Shown one piece after another: positions 28,841 to 37,540 of a stretch of 64,000 bases of DNA. This DNA comes from Streptomyces lavendulae subsp. lavendulae (GTDB lineage: Bacteria > Actinomycetota > Actinomycetes > Streptomycetales > Streptomycetaceae): contig NZ_CP024985.1 in the NCBI RefSeq assembly GCF_002803845.1, forward strand, positions 2,170,001 to 2,234,000. The letters are read 5' to 3'. Position 1 is the stretch's first letter; the number at the start of each line of letters is the position of its first letter. The notes beneath the pieces are model-generated. The model ran no database searches, had not been told where the DNA came from, and saw only the letters and a list, made by a program, of their open reading frames with translations. Both the position numbers and the translations under genes were made by a program.

Positions 28841-29485
28841 CTACCGGCGCAGGTAGGCGAGGACGGCCAGGACCCGGCGGTTGTCCTCGGTGGACGGGGC
28901 GATGCCGAGTTTGGCGAAGATGCTCGCGGTGTGCTTGGCGACGGCGCTCTCGCTGAAGTGGAGCGCGGCCGCGACGGCGGCGTTCGAGCGGCCCTGCGCC
29001 ATCAGTTCCAGGACGTCCCGCTCCCGCGGGGTGAGGGCGGAGATGGTGCCCCGGGCGTCGCCGCGCGACAGCAGCCGGCCGATCACCTGCGGGTCCAGGA
29101 CGGTGCCGCCCGCGGCGACGCGGCGTACGGCGTCGACGAACTGGCCGGTGTCGGTGACCCGGTCCTTGAGCAGGTAGCCCACGCCCCCGTCGTCGCTCGC
29201 CAGCAGCTCGTTGGCGTACAGCTGGTCGACGTACTGGGACAGGACGAGGACGGGCAGCCCGCGATGGTGGCGGCGGGCTTCGAGGGCGGCCTGGAGGCCC
29301 TCGTCGGTGAAGGTCGGCGGCAGGCGTACGTCGACGACCGCGACGTCCGGCTTCTCCTCCAGCAGGGCGCGCAGCAGGGAGGGGCCGTTGTCCACCGCGG
29401 AGACGACGTCGAAGCCGTGCTCCCGGAGCGTGCGGACCAGGCCGTCCCTCAGGAGGAAGAGGTCTTCGGCAAGGACGACGCGCAC
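28841..29485 (-). CDS. NarL/LuxR-type response regulator
   Basis: A 214-residue two-component regulator. The receiver domain holds the phosphoacceptor Asp52 in VVDVRLPP and acidic residues at Glu7/Asp8; a GerE-type DNA-binding domain (LTPRERDVLELMAQGRSNAAVA, about 150-210) follows. Its start lies 37 bases inside the end of the histidine kinase gene, so the two are translationally coupled and form a cognate pair. Targets are unknown; the operon's own CPBP gene is a candidate. Confidence 0.92.
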   Translation of the reverse strand: MRVVLAEDLFLLRDGLVRTLREHGFDVVSAVDNGPSLLRALLEEKPDVAVVDVRLPPTFTDEGLQAALEARRHHRGLPVLVLSQYVDQLYANELLASDDGGVGYLLKDRVTDTGQFVDAVRRVAAGGTVLDPQVIGRLLSRGDARGTISALTPRERDVLELMAQGRSNAAVAAALHFSESAVAKHTASIFAKLGIAPSTEDNRRVLAVLAYLRR

Positions 29486-30735
29486 GGGATCTCCAGGGTC
29501 ACTGTGGTCGGTCCGCCCGGCGGGCTGTGCAGGGCGAGGCTCCCGTCGAAGGTAGCCAATCGGGCGCGGACGCCGAGCAGTCCGGTCCCCCGGGCGGGAT
29601 CCGCGCCCCCGCGCCCGTCGTCGGTGACGCTGACGCTCAGCCGCCCGCCGCCGCTTTCCTCTCCACTCCCGTCGCCGTGGGCGAGGACTATGTCGACGCG
29701 GTCCCCGCCGGAGTGCTTCGCCGCGTTGGCCAGCAGCTCGTTGACCGCGAAGTAGGCGGCCGATTCGACCGCGGCCGGCAGCCGTCCGGCGAGGCGGACC
29801 TCGACGTGCACGTCGAGGAAGCTGTCCAGGGCCAGGGAGCGCACGGCGTCGCCCAGACCCCGGTCGGTCAGGATCGGCGGCTGGATGCCCCGGACCAGGT
29901 CGCGCAGGTCCTCAAGGGCCCGTGCGGACAGTTCGCGCGCCTCCAGCAGCGCGGCGCGGGCGGCGTGCGGATCGTCCAGCAGGCGCGTCGCGCCGTCCAG
30001 GCGCATCCCGAGGGCGACGAGCCGGGCCTGGGCCCCGTCGTGCAGGTCCCGCTCGATGCGGCGCAGTTCGTCCGCCCGGGCGTCGAGCGCCACGGCCCGG
30101 GTGTCCGTCAGCTGCTCGATGCGGCGCACGAGTTCGGCGGTGCGCGGCGCGGCGAGGAGCAGGCGGCCCCAGCGGGCGTGCAGGCGCAGTACGGAGGGCG
30201 CGAGAAGCAGACCCGCCGCCGTGAACCCGAGGCCCAGGAGCAGCGCCGCGACCATGGTGGCGGTGGTGTGCACGGGGACGAACGCGTACCAGTTGCCGTC
30301 GTCCAGCAGCCGCCACACGAACGGCTGGACCAGCACCCCGAACGCCCCGTACACGACGAGCGACGGGGGTACGGCGACCAGCAGGCCGCCCACCAGGGGC
30401 TCCAGCCACGCCCAGCCCAGGTCCCGCCAGAACCCGGCGTCGGCCAGGACCGCGCGGGCCCCCGCCGTCCGCGGGAGGGGGTCGGGCGGGGCGCCCCGGA
30501 CCCCCGACCAGCGCGCGGCCCGCTCCCGGGCCCGGTCGGCGCACCGGCGCAGCGCGGCCGCGGCGGGCGGCAGCAGCCGGTGGCCGAGTCCGACGGGCAG
30601 CAACAGCAGCGCGGCCACGACGGCCGGCCCGACGCAGGCCACCAGCAGGCCCAGCAGTCCGGCCAGCTGGCAGCGGCCGACGGCGGTCAGGGCGCGGAGG
30701 GTCCCCGCGCGGGAGCGGGCGGCGATCGCACTCAT
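29449..30735 (-). CDS. Sensor histidine kinase (HisKA_3 type)
   Basis: A 428-residue membrane kinase. Hydrophobic segments at about 22-50, 112-140 and 155-180 suggest a compact membrane sensor rather than a large extracellular one. The dimerisation box RIERDLHDGAQARLV places the phosphorylated His at 232, and the HATPase domain shows NELLANAAKHSGG and DDGRGGADPARGTGLLGVRAR. The ATG overlaps the stop of the CPBP gene (ATGA), and the 3' end overlaps the regulator start. Signal unknown; coupling to a membrane protease suggests envelope sensing. Confidence 0.92.
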   Translation of the reverse strand: MSAIAARSRAGTLRALTAVGRCQLAGLLGLLVACVGPAVVAALLLLPVGLGHRLLPPAAAALRRCADRARERAARWSGVRGAPPDPLPRTAGARAVLADAGFWRDLGWAWLEPLVGGLLVAVPPSLVVYGAFGVLVQPFVWRLLDDGNWYAFVPVHTTATMVAALLLGLGFTAAGLLLAPSVLRLHARWGRLLLAAPRTAELVRRIEQLTDTRAVALDARADELRRIERDLHDGAQARLVALGMRLDGATRLLDDPHAARAALLEARELSARALEDLRDLVRGIQPPILTDRGLGDAVRSLALDSFLDVHVEVRLAGRLPAAVESAAYFAVNELLANAAKHSGGDRVDIVLAHGDGSGEESGGGRLSVSVTDDGRGGADPARGTGLLGVRARLATFDGSLALHSPPGGPTTVTLEIPCASSLPKTSSS

Positions 30736-31643
30736 GTCCCGTGCAGGGTAGTCGGCGCGGGGCCGGCCTCCGACGCGGGCGCCGGTGCCCGCGACGCCGC
30801 CGGGGCACGCCGCCCCGCCCACGCCAGGGCCACCACCAGGCAGGCGAACCCGAAGCAGAGCATCGGCGTGACCGCCCCCGACTCCTCGTCCAGGAAGAGG
30901 AGCAGTCCGAGGTTGACGAGCGTGTGGAAGCCGCCCGCCAGCAGCAGCCGGTACGGACCGCCCGTGCCGTCGAGGGCCACGCCCAGGACGACCGACATGG
31001 CCACGGTGGCGAGGAGGAAGCCCGCGGCGTAGGCGGGGGCCTGCGCGAAGACCGGTACGTGCCAGGCACCCCACACCACGCCCACCGTCACCGACGAGGC
31101 GAGGGTCCCCCACCGGGTCCGCAGCAGCGGCTGGAGGAAGCAGCGCCAGCCGATCTCCTCCCCGCACGCCCCCACCAGCTGGGCCGCCGCGATCAGGACG
31201 AAAGAGTGGTGCAGGGCCCCCGGGGGCGTGAAGCCGACGACCCCGCGGAGCGTCCCGTACGCGAGCACGGTGAGCGCGACGATCAGGGCCGCCGACCCGA
31301 GCAGCCCGGTCGCGCGCCCGACACCCCTATCGCCGTGTCCGCCCCGCAGCAGTCCGCGGGTCCGCCCCCACCGGTACAGGGCGACCGCGCCCACCCCGAC
31401 GGCCGGCCCGAACTGGGTCAGCTGCACCACCTCGGTGGGCACCCCGGTGGCCGGCTGCACCGCCCCCAGCACCCCGGCCGCCACGAAGGCCACCGCGGTG
31501 AACACCCCCGCCGCACCCCACGGCCCCCCACGCCCCGCCCGCCCCACGCCGTCCACCGTCGCCATGCCCGTCCCGTCCGTCCGTCCGTCCGTATCCCGAT
31601 CGCCTACACGGACGACGATGCCGGGCACGTCGACCCCGGACAC
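30732..31643 (-). CDS. CPBP-family intramembrane protease
   Basis: A 303-residue multi-pass protein of the CPBP (Abi/CAAX-protease-like) family. The conserved motif 1 is GEEIGWRCFL and motif 2 is VVWGAWHVP; NLGLLLF near the C terminus corresponds to the last motif. GTG at 31641-31643 is chosen for the GGGGAG site just upstream; an internal ATG at 31563-31565 would shorten it by 26 residues. It is the first gene of an operon with the kinase and regulator, overlapping the kinase by ATGA, which suggests a linked membrane signalling function. Confidence 0.85.
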   Translation of the reverse strand: MSGVDVPGIVVRVGDRDTDGRTDGTGMATVDGVGRAGRGGPWGAAGVFTAVAFVAAGVLGAVQPATGVPTEVVQLTQFGPAVGVGAVALYRWGRTRGLLRGGHGDRGVGRATGLLGSAALIVALTVLAYGTLRGVVGFTPPGALHHSFVLIAAAQLVGACGEEIGWRCFLQPLLRTRWGTLASSVTVGVVWGAWHVPVFAQAPAYAAGFLLATVAMSVVLGVALDGTGGPYRLLLAGGFHTLVNLGLLLFLDEESGAVTPMLCFGFACLVVALAWAGRRAPAASRAPAPASEAGPAPTTLHGT

Positions 31644-31703
31644 TGCACCCTGCTCCCCGGTGGGGGTGCACCTGGGTCCACCCCCACCCGGGGCGGCGCG
31701 GCG

Positions 31704-33104
31704 CTAGGTGCGGCCGGGTTCCGGGTGGTGGGGCGGGTAGGCCGGGGCGTGGGGGGCGGTGGGCAGGCGCCACTTGGACAGGACGCGGAGCACCGTCCCC
31801 GGGCTGAGCAGGGTGGTGGGAGGTTCGGTCAGGGAGAGGACGCCGAAGAAGGGGGCCGAGAGCGCCGCATCGGTGTTGGCGCCGACCATCACCCGGGACA
31901 TGTAGTGCTGGAGGATCCGGGTGGCACGGTCCGGGGGCGGCCCCTCGGTGCCGGGGTAGCGCAGGTCCTCGCTGGTGGCGATCTGCCAGGCGACGGAGGC
32001 CGCCGTGGCGGTGCGCCGCTGGAGTTCGCGGGACACGGCCGGGATCCGGTCCGCCGGGAGACCGGCGAGGGCCTCGCGCAGGGCCTCCGCCCCCAGGGCC
32101 GCGACGGTCATCCCGTGCCCGTACACGGGGTTGAAGCGGCAGCCGGCGTCCCCGGCCACCAGGAGGCCGTCGGGCAGCCGCTCCAGGCGTTCGTAGTGCC
32201 GCCATTCGTTGGCGGTGCCGCGGAAACCGACGGGCTCGGACAGCGGCTCCGCGTCGCGGACGGCGTCGTACAGGGCCGGGCTGCGCAGGCCGCGGGCGAA
32301 CTCCAGGAAGCCGGGATCCCTGGTGGGCGGGGCGTGTTCGCCGTTGCCGATGAGGGTGACCAGCCACCGGTCGCCGTCGACCGGGATGAGGACGCCGCCG
32401 CGCGGGCTGTCCGGGCGGCCCTGCACGTACATCCCCTGCCAGCGGCGCGCCGGGTCCGGCGGGATCCGGTACGTACGGCTGGAGTAGCCGAGGTGGGAGT
32501 CGTAGCGGGTGACGGCTGGGGCGGGCAGGCCCAGGGCGGCCAGCCAGGCCGGGGTCTTGGAGGTGCGGCCGGTGGCGTCGACGACGAGCCCGGCGTGCAC
32601 GGGGCCGTCCCCGCGCAGGGTCACCCCGGCGACGGAGCGGCCGTCGGCCCCGGCCATGAGTCCGTTGGCCGCGACGCCCGTACGCACCCGGATCCGCCGG
32701 TCGCGCAGCACGGCCCGGCGCAGCGTCCATTCGGTCAGCTCCCGGCTGGCGAGCAGCACCCGGGTGCCCGGGAGCGGCCCGAACCAGTCGGCGGGGCTCA
32801 GCCAGAGGAAGTCGCGGGGCGAGTCCAGCAGGGCGGCCCCGCCCTCCGTCAGCTCCCCGGTGATCCCGGGCAGCAGCCGCTCCATCGCCTCCAGGCCCCG
32901 CTCCCACAGCACGTGGGCATGACTCGACTGCGGGACTCCGGGCCGGAACTGCGGCCCGTCCGAGCTCAGTTCGTCCCGCTCCACGACGGTGACCCGCGCG
33001 AACCGCTCCGCGAGCACCCGCGCCGTCAGCAGGCCGGCCAGGCCCGCGCCGAGCACCACCGCGTGGTCGCGGCCTTCTGAGTGGTTGTCCGGAGTGTCGT
33101 CCAT
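31704..33104 (-). CDS. FAD-dependent monooxygenase/oxidoreductase
   Basis: A 466-residue flavoprotein of the PHBH-like group. The N-terminal dinucleotide-binding motif is VLGAGLAGLLTARVLAE, the middle motif VVDATGRTS, and the second FAD motif LLVAGDAGCRFNPVYGHGM. Similar proteins are annotated as geranylgeranyl-reductase-like or tailoring monooxygenases. The ATG at 33102-33104 is chosen because the reading frame upstream has low-complexity Pro/Gly sequence. It diverges from the XRE regulator and has two 18-bp direct repeats upstream. Substrate unknown. Confidence 0.85.
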   Translation of the reverse strand: MDDTPDNHSEGRDHAVVLGAGLAGLLTARVLAERFARVTVVERDELSSDGPQFRPGVPQSSHAHVLWERGLEAMERLLPGITGELTEGGAALLDSPRDFLWLSPADWFGPLPGTRVLLASRELTEWTLRRAVLRDRRIRVRTGVAANGLMAGADGRSVAGVTLRGDGPVHAGLVVDATGRTSKTPAWLAALGLPAPAVTRYDSHLGYSSRTYRIPPDPARRWQGMYVQGRPDSPRGGVLIPVDGDRWLVTLIGNGEHAPPTRDPGFLEFARGLRSPALYDAVRDAEPLSEPVGFRGTANEWRHYERLERLPDGLLVAGDAGCRFNPVYGHGMTVAALGAEALREALAGLPADRIPAVSRELQRRTATAASVAWQIATSEDLRYPGTEGPPPDRATRILQHYMSRVMVGANTDAALSAPFFGVLSLTEPPTTLLSPGTVLRVLSKWRLPTAPHAPAYPPHHPEPGRT

Positions 33105-33150
33105 GGTGCGAGTGTCCGGCGGCCGCAACCCTCGGGGTGAGCCCCCGTCC

Positions 33151-33189
33151 GGGGCGGACGGAGGCACGACGGGGGCGGACGGAGGCACG
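33151..33189. promoter_or_regulatory. Two 18-bp direct repeats in a divergent promoter region
   Basis: GGGGCGGACGGAGGCACG occurs at 33151-33168 and again at 33172-33189, exactly 21 bp apart, or two helical turns. The pair lies 47-85 bases from the monooxygenase start and between it and the XRE regulator, so it is a candidate operator. Confidence 0.5.
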
Positions 33190-33365
33190 CCCACGTGAAC
33201 GGATCCCGGCCCGGGGCAAGCCGGTTGGCCCGCTCCCCGCGACTGTCCGGCACCGCCTCTCCGGCCCACCGGCCGCGGAAGAGGGGCTTCGTCCGGACCA
33301 CACGGAAGGGGCCGCGCCCCCTACCCTGGCGGGAACGAGCCGCAAGGAGAGGGGGCAAGGCCGCC

Positions 33366-34613
33366 ATGTCCACCGATGCCACGCCGGACCCGTACCGCGA
33401 CCCACTGGTGCTCGGCCAGAGAATGCAGGTGCTCCGCACCCGCCGAGGTCTCACCCGCGACCAACTCGGCGGCCTCGTCGGCCGGTCCGGGTCCTGGGTG
33501 AAGGCCGTCGAGACCGGGCGGCTGAAGACGCCGACGCTACCGGTGATCCTGCGGATCGCCGAGGTGCTCCGGGTCCGGGACCTGTCCGACCTCACGGGGG
33601 ACCAGTCCATGCGGGTCGACCTGTTCACCGGCCCCGGCCACCCGCGGTTCGCCGCGGTCCGCGAGGCCCTGAACTCGCTCCGGCTCGACGGTGGCGACCG
33701 CGAGGCGCCCTCCGCCGCGCACCTGTCGGCCCGCCTGTCGAGGGCGTGGCAGGCCCGGCACTCCGCGCCGAACCACCGTGACGTCATCGGCGCGTTGCTG
33801 CCGGACCTGATCCGGGACGCACAGTCCGCGGTCCGGGCCGCCGGCACGGTCGCCGACCTCAAGGCCGCCCAGGCCCGGTTGGCGGAGACCTACTTCCTGG
33901 CCCAGTTCTTCTGTGCCTACCAGCCCGACGCCCCGCTGGTCTGGCGCGTCGCGGACCGCGGCATGACGGCCGCCCGGGACTCCGGTGACCCGCACGCCAT
34001 CGGCCTCGCCGCATGGCTGACCACCCAGGCGCACCGCGAGAGCGCGCACCTGGACGCCGCGGACGCCGTCACCCTGGAAACCCTCCGGTTCCTGGAGCCC
34101 CTGCTGCCCGACGCCGGCACGGACGTCCGCGCGGTCGCCGGGGCCCTGACCGTCGAGGCCGGGCTGACGGCGGCGCGCCGCGGGCAGACGGGTACGGCGT
34201 GGCGGTACTGGGACGACGCCCGCGCCCTCGCCGAGTCCCTGCCCACCGGCTACTTCCACCCGGTCACCTCGTTCTCGCGCGCGGTCATCGGTGCGCACGC
34301 GGTGACGGTGGCCGTGGAACTGCACGCCGGTGGGGAGTCGGCACGGCAGGCCGCCCGCGCGGAGGCCGAGGCGATCCCGTCCCGGCCGCGCCGGGCCCGG
34401 CACCGGATCGAGCAGGCCCGCGCGTACCACCTCGACGCCCAGCCGGACGTGGCCCTGGCCACGCTGGAACAGGCCCACGAGGCCGCGCCGGAGACCGTCC
34501 GGTACAACGGGCACGCACGCCGGATCGTCCTGGAGGAGGCCGAGGCCACATCCCCCCGGCGCCGGCGACGGGCCTCGGAGCTGGCCACCCGTCTCGGCAT
34601 GCTGACCGCGTGA
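33366..34613 (+). CDS. XRE-type helix-turn-helix regulator with TPR-like C-terminal part
   Basis: A 415-residue regulator. The N-terminal HTH_3 domain (LGQRMQVLRTRRGLTRDQLGG to ILRIAEVLRV, about 17-75) binds DNA. The rest is helical with repeated Ala-rich helix pairs typical of the large Streptomyces family of XRE/TPR-like regulators. AAGGAGAGGGGG precedes ATG 33366. It diverges from the monooxygenase and is followed by a small conserved protein, an arrangement seen often in Streptomyces. Its ligand is unknown. Confidence 0.88.
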   Translation: MSTDATPDPYRDPLVLGQRMQVLRTRRGLTRDQLGGLVGRSGSWVKAVETGRLKTPTLPVILRIAEVLRVRDLSDLTGDQSMRVDLFTGPGHPRFAAVREALNSLRLDGGDREAPSAAHLSARLSRAWQARHSAPNHRDVIGALLPDLIRDAQSAVRAAGTVADLKAAQARLAETYFLAQFFCAYQPDAPLVWRVADRGMTAARDSGDPHAIGLAAWLTTQAHRESAHLDAADAVTLETLRFLEPLLPDAGTDVRAVAGALTVEAGLTAARRGQTGTAWRYWDDARALAESLPTGYFHPVTSFSRAVIGAHAVTVAVELHAGGESARQAARAEAEAIPSRPRRARHRIEQARAYHLDAQPDVALATLEQAHEAAPETVRYNGHARRIVLEEAEATSPRRRRRASELATRLGMLTA

Positions 34614-34614
34614 G

Positions 34615-34651
34615 GTGACGATGGGGGCACGATCCGTACCCCTGTCGTCAC
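34615..34651. other. Imperfect inverted repeat just after the XRE regulator stop
   Basis: GTGACGA at 34615-34621 pairs with TCGTCAC at 34645-34651, and GGGG/CCCC inside extends the stem with a mismatch. It could be a weak terminator of the regulator transcript or an operator; it is not a strong hairpin. Confidence 0.45.
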
Positions 34652-34660
34652 GCGGTGGCC

Positions 34661-34696
34661 CCTACCGTCGTCGCACCACTCGCCGACGACGGTAGG
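34661..34696. promoter_or_regulatory. Perfect 13-bp inverted repeat touching the next gene's ribosome binding site
   Basis: CCTACCGTCGTCG at 34661-34673 and CGACGACGGTAGG at 34684-34696 are exact complements around a ten-base spacer. The right arm overlaps the AGGGAG site (34694-34699) that serves the ATG at 34706. As RNA it would be a stable hairpin next to the ribosome binding site; as DNA it is a good operator for the adjacent regulator. Confidence 0.65.
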
Positions 34697-34705
34697 GAGC
34701 CCCCC

Positions 34706-35035
34706 ATGAATCCGAATTCCGACGGTACGGACATCCAGCGGCTCGTCGGCCGGGCCCTCGTGCCCTACTCGGAACGGCCCGACGCCGCCGGGGTCGCGCG
34801 GCTGGTCGACGAGCTGATCACCGCCGGGGAGGCGCTGCACGCCGAGGTGAGCACCGTCACCGCCGGCCGGCGGACCGAGCGCGCCGGGTCCGCCCTGGCG
34901 GAATGGGCGTACTTCGTCGACGCCGGTCCGACGGGGCGGGGCGACCACGCGAACTGGAACCACGCCCGCACCCTGGCCCGCATCCTTCGCAACCTCGCCG
35001 TGTCCCCGGCCGACCGGTCGAGCGGCGTCCTGTGA
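34706..35035 (+). CDS. Small conserved actinobacterial protein (DUF6415-like?)
   Basis: A 109-residue protein, mostly helical (IQRLVGRALVPYSERPDAAGVARLVDEL) and ending with HARTLARILRNLAVSP. It resembles small proteins found next to XRE regulators in Streptomyces that carry the label DUF6415, though I cannot confirm the family. ATG 34706 has an AGGGAG site and is chosen over an upstream in-frame ATG at 34655. No catalytic motif is visible. A partner or effector of the regulator is the likeliest role. Confidence 0.7.
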   Translation: MNPNSDGTDIQRLVGRALVPYSERPDAAGVARLVDELITAGEALHAEVSTVTAGRRTERAGSALAEWAYFVDAGPTGRGDHANWNHARTLARILRNLAVSPADRSSGVL

Positions 35036-35136
35036 CCGAGCGCGTGCGGCAACTGCTGTACGCCGTGATCGCGCTCGGGATGCTCGCCGTCATCGCCGCC
35101 GGCACCTGTCCGGGGCGCGAGCCGGCCCCCGTACCG

Positions 35137-36084
35137 TCAGCGCGGCAGCGACCCGTACGAGACTCCCGTGAGCTTCTCCGAGGCGGCCCAGAGCCGTTCG
35201 CCCGCCGCGTCGTCGAGGGTGCGGCGGGCCCGCCAGGACGGTACGGGCGCGCCGCGCCAGCCCAGCCGGGGGCCGAAGAACGCGTCCTGGGCGACGCCGG
35301 GCGCGGTGGCCGCGTACAGGGTGGGCAGGGCGCCCGAGGCCGCGGGCTGGGCGAGCACGCCGTTGCCGAGGGCCATGACCCGGGAGGCGAGCGTGCTGCC
35401 CTCCTGGGCGGAGGCCCCGGCGTGCAGGTTGGTGGAGGCGTAGCCGGGGTGCGCCGCCGCGGCGGTGATCGTGGCCCCGGCGGCCGTGAAGCGGCGGGCG
35501 AGTTCGTGGGTGAAGAGCAGGTTGGCGCTCTTGGAGCGGCCGTAGGCGATCCAGCGCCGGTAGCCGTCCGCGCCCCGGGCGGGATCGGGGTCGAGGTCCT
35601 CGGGCCGTACGTCGCCGAGCACGTGGAAACCGCTGGAGACGTTGACGATCCGGGCCCCGGGACCGGCCGCCCGCAGCCTCGGCAGCAGCAGCCCGGTCAG
35701 GGCGAAGTGCCCGAGGTGGTTCACCCCGAACTGCGTCTCGAACCCGTCGGCGGTCCGCCCGTACGGCAGCGCCATCACCCCGGCGTTGTTCACCAGCAGG
35801 TCGAGGCGGGGGCTGCGCTGCCCGAAGTCCCGCGCGAACTCCCGTACGGAGGACAGGTCGGCCAGGTCCAGCGGGGCGAACTCCACCTCCGCGCCCGGCA
35901 CTTCGCCGCGCAGCCGGATCACCGCGGCGCGCCCGCGGGCGGCGCTGCGGCAGGCCAGGGTCACGGCCGCACCGCGGCGCGCGAGCTCGCGGGCGGTGAC
36001 GTAGCCGATGCCGCTGTTGGCCCCGGTCACGACGGCGGTCCGGCCGCCCTGGTCGGGAATGTTCGTGGCGTTCCAGCCGGTCAC
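35137..36084 (-). CDS. Short-chain dehydrogenase/reductase
   Basis: A 315-residue classical SDR, similar to retinol-dehydrogenase-like oxidoreductases. The NAD(P)-binding motif is TGANSGIG, NNAG follows, and the catalytic YGRSK supplies Tyr and Lys with an upstream Ser in VNVSSG. The Arg-rich region after the first strand (ACRSAARGRA) suggests NADP(H). It stands alone on the minus strand, convergent with the small protein gene and divergent from cobL. Substrate unknown. Confidence 0.9.
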   Translation of the reverse strand: MTGWNATNIPDQGGRTAVVTGANSGIGYVTARELARRGAAVTLACRSAARGRAAVIRLRGEVPGAEVEFAPLDLADLSSVREFARDFGQRSPRLDLLVNNAGVMALPYGRTADGFETQFGVNHLGHFALTGLLLPRLRAAGPGARIVNVSSGFHVLGDVRPEDLDPDPARGADGYRRWIAYGRSKSANLLFTHELARRFTAAGATITAAAAHPGYASTNLHAGASAQEGSTLASRVMALGNGVLAQPAASGALPTLYAATAPGVAQDAFFGPRLGWRGAPVPSWRARRTLDDAAGERLWAASEKLTGVSYGSLPR

Positions 36085-36292
36085 GGCGGCTCCCTCGGCA
36101 CGGATGCGCGGTCTTGGACGGTCACCGCCACCCTACTCAGCCCCCACCCCACCCCGTCGGGACCCCCGCCCTCCGGCCGGCGCCACTGCTTCCGCCCAGG
36201 TCACCCTGCCACCGGGGGTCCGGCGGAGCCACCGGTAAGCTGCGGAGCCGTCCCTCGCCTTCCCCCTTCTCCCGCCCCCGAGGTACCTCTCC

Positions 36293-37540
36293 GTGAGCTC
36301 CGCAGCACCTCCCCTCCCCGTGACGGTGGTCGGCCTCGGCGCCGACGGCTGGGCCGGGCTCGCCGCCGGCGCGCGCTCGGCGCTGGCCTCGGCCGAGGTA
36401 CTGATCGGCGGGCCCCGGCAGCTGGACCTGCTGCCGGCCGACGCCTGCGCCGGACTGCGGGTGGCCTGGCCGAGCCCGCTGCGCCCGGCCGTGCCGAAGC
36501 TGATGGCCGAGCACGCGGGGCGCCGGATCGCGGTGCTGGCCAGCGGGGACCCGATGTTCTACGGGATCGGCCGCGCGCTCTGCGAGGAACTGGGCCCGGA
36601 CGCCCTGCGGATCCACCCGCACCCCTCCTCCGTGTCCTACGCGTGCGCCCGCCTGGGCTGGCCGGTGGAGGACACCGAGGTGGTGACGGCGGTCGGCCGC
36701 CCGGTGGCCCGGCTCACGGCCGCGCTGCACGAGGGCCGCCGGGTCCTGGTGCTGAGCGCCGGCGCGGGCAGCCCCGGCGAGATCGCCGCCCTGCTGCGCG
36801 GCCGCGGCTTCGGCCCGAGCCGGATGCGGGTGCTGGAACAGCTGGGTTCCGAGGACGAGGACGCGTACGAGGGCGTCGCGGAGCACTGGGACCGGCCGCC
36901 GGGCGCCCCCCTGAACGTGGTCGCCGTGGAGTGCCGCCGCGACCGGGCCCATCCGGTGCCCCGGCTCGGCGCGACGCCCGGCCTGCCCGACGCCGCGTAC
37001 GAGCACGACGGGCAGCTCACCAAGCGGCACGTGCGCGCCGCGACCCTGTGCGCGCTGGCCCCCGCCCCCGGCGAGCTGCTGTGGGACATCGGCGGCGGCT
37101 CCGGGTCCATCGGCATCGAGTGGATGCGGACGCACCCGTCCTGCCGGGCGGTGGCGGTGGAACGCGTCCCGGAGCGGGCCTCGCGCATCGCCCGCAACGC
37201 CGCGGCGCTCGGCGTGCCCGGACTGCGCGTGGTGGTCGGCGCCGCCCCGGCGGCCCTGGAGGGGCTCCCGGCCCCCGACGCGGTGTTCATCGGCGGCGGG
37301 CTGACCGCGCCCGGACTGCTGGACGCCGCCTGGGCGGCGCTGGCCCCCGGCGGCCGGCTGGTGGTCAACACGGTCACCCTGGAGTCGGAGGCGGTGCTCG
37401 CCGAGCGCTACCGGCGCCACGGCGGCGACCTGGTGAAGCTGGCCGTCTCGCACGCCGTGCCGGTCGGCGGTTTCACGGGCTGGCGGCAGGCGATGCCCGT
37501 CACGCAGTGGTCGGTTACCAAGGAGAAGGATCAGACATGA
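36293..37540 (+). CDS. cobL: Precorrin-6Y C5,15-methyltransferase (decarboxylating)
   Basis: A 415-residue fusion. The N-terminal half is a CbiE-type SAM-dependent methyltransferase (VVGLGADGWAGL, LASGDPMFYGIG); the C-terminal half is CbiT-like with the SAM-binding motif WDIGGGSGSIGIEW. It methylates precorrin-6B at C5 and C15 and decarboxylates the C12 side chain. A GTG start is chosen; the upstream 208 bases, with TAAGCT near 36235 as a possible -10, separate it from the divergent SDR. It begins a plus-strand operon with cobM and cobK and overlaps cobM by ATGA. Confidence 0.95.
   Translation: MSSAAPPLPVTVVGLGADGWAGLAAGARSALASAEVLIGGPRQLDLLPADACAGLRVAWPSPLRPAVPKLMAEHAGRRIAVLASGDPMFYGIGRALCEELGPDALRIHPHPSSVSYACARLGWPVEDTEVVTAVGRPVARLTAALHEGRRVLVLSAGAGSPGEIAALLRGRGFGPSRMRVLEQLGSEDEDAYEGVAEHWDRPPGAPLNVVAVECRRDRAHPVPRLGATPGLPDAAYEHDGQLTKRHVRAATLCALAPAPGELLWDIGGGSGSIGIEWMRTHPSCRAVAVERVPERASRIARNAAALGVPGLRVVVGAAPAALEGLPAPDAVFIGGGLTAPGLLDAAWAALAPGGRLVVNTVTLESEAVLAERYRRHGGDLVKLAVSHAVPVGGFTGWRQAMPVTQWSVTKEKDQT

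Noticed and set aside
35032..35136. Possible small membrane peptide starting with GTG at 35032 (LLYAVIALGMLAVIAAGTC)
   Set aside because: The hydrophobic stretch is attractive and the GTGA overlap with the preceding gene is suggestive, but the frame has no stop until 38286 and would be antisense to the whole SDR gene. A frameshift remnant is possible.
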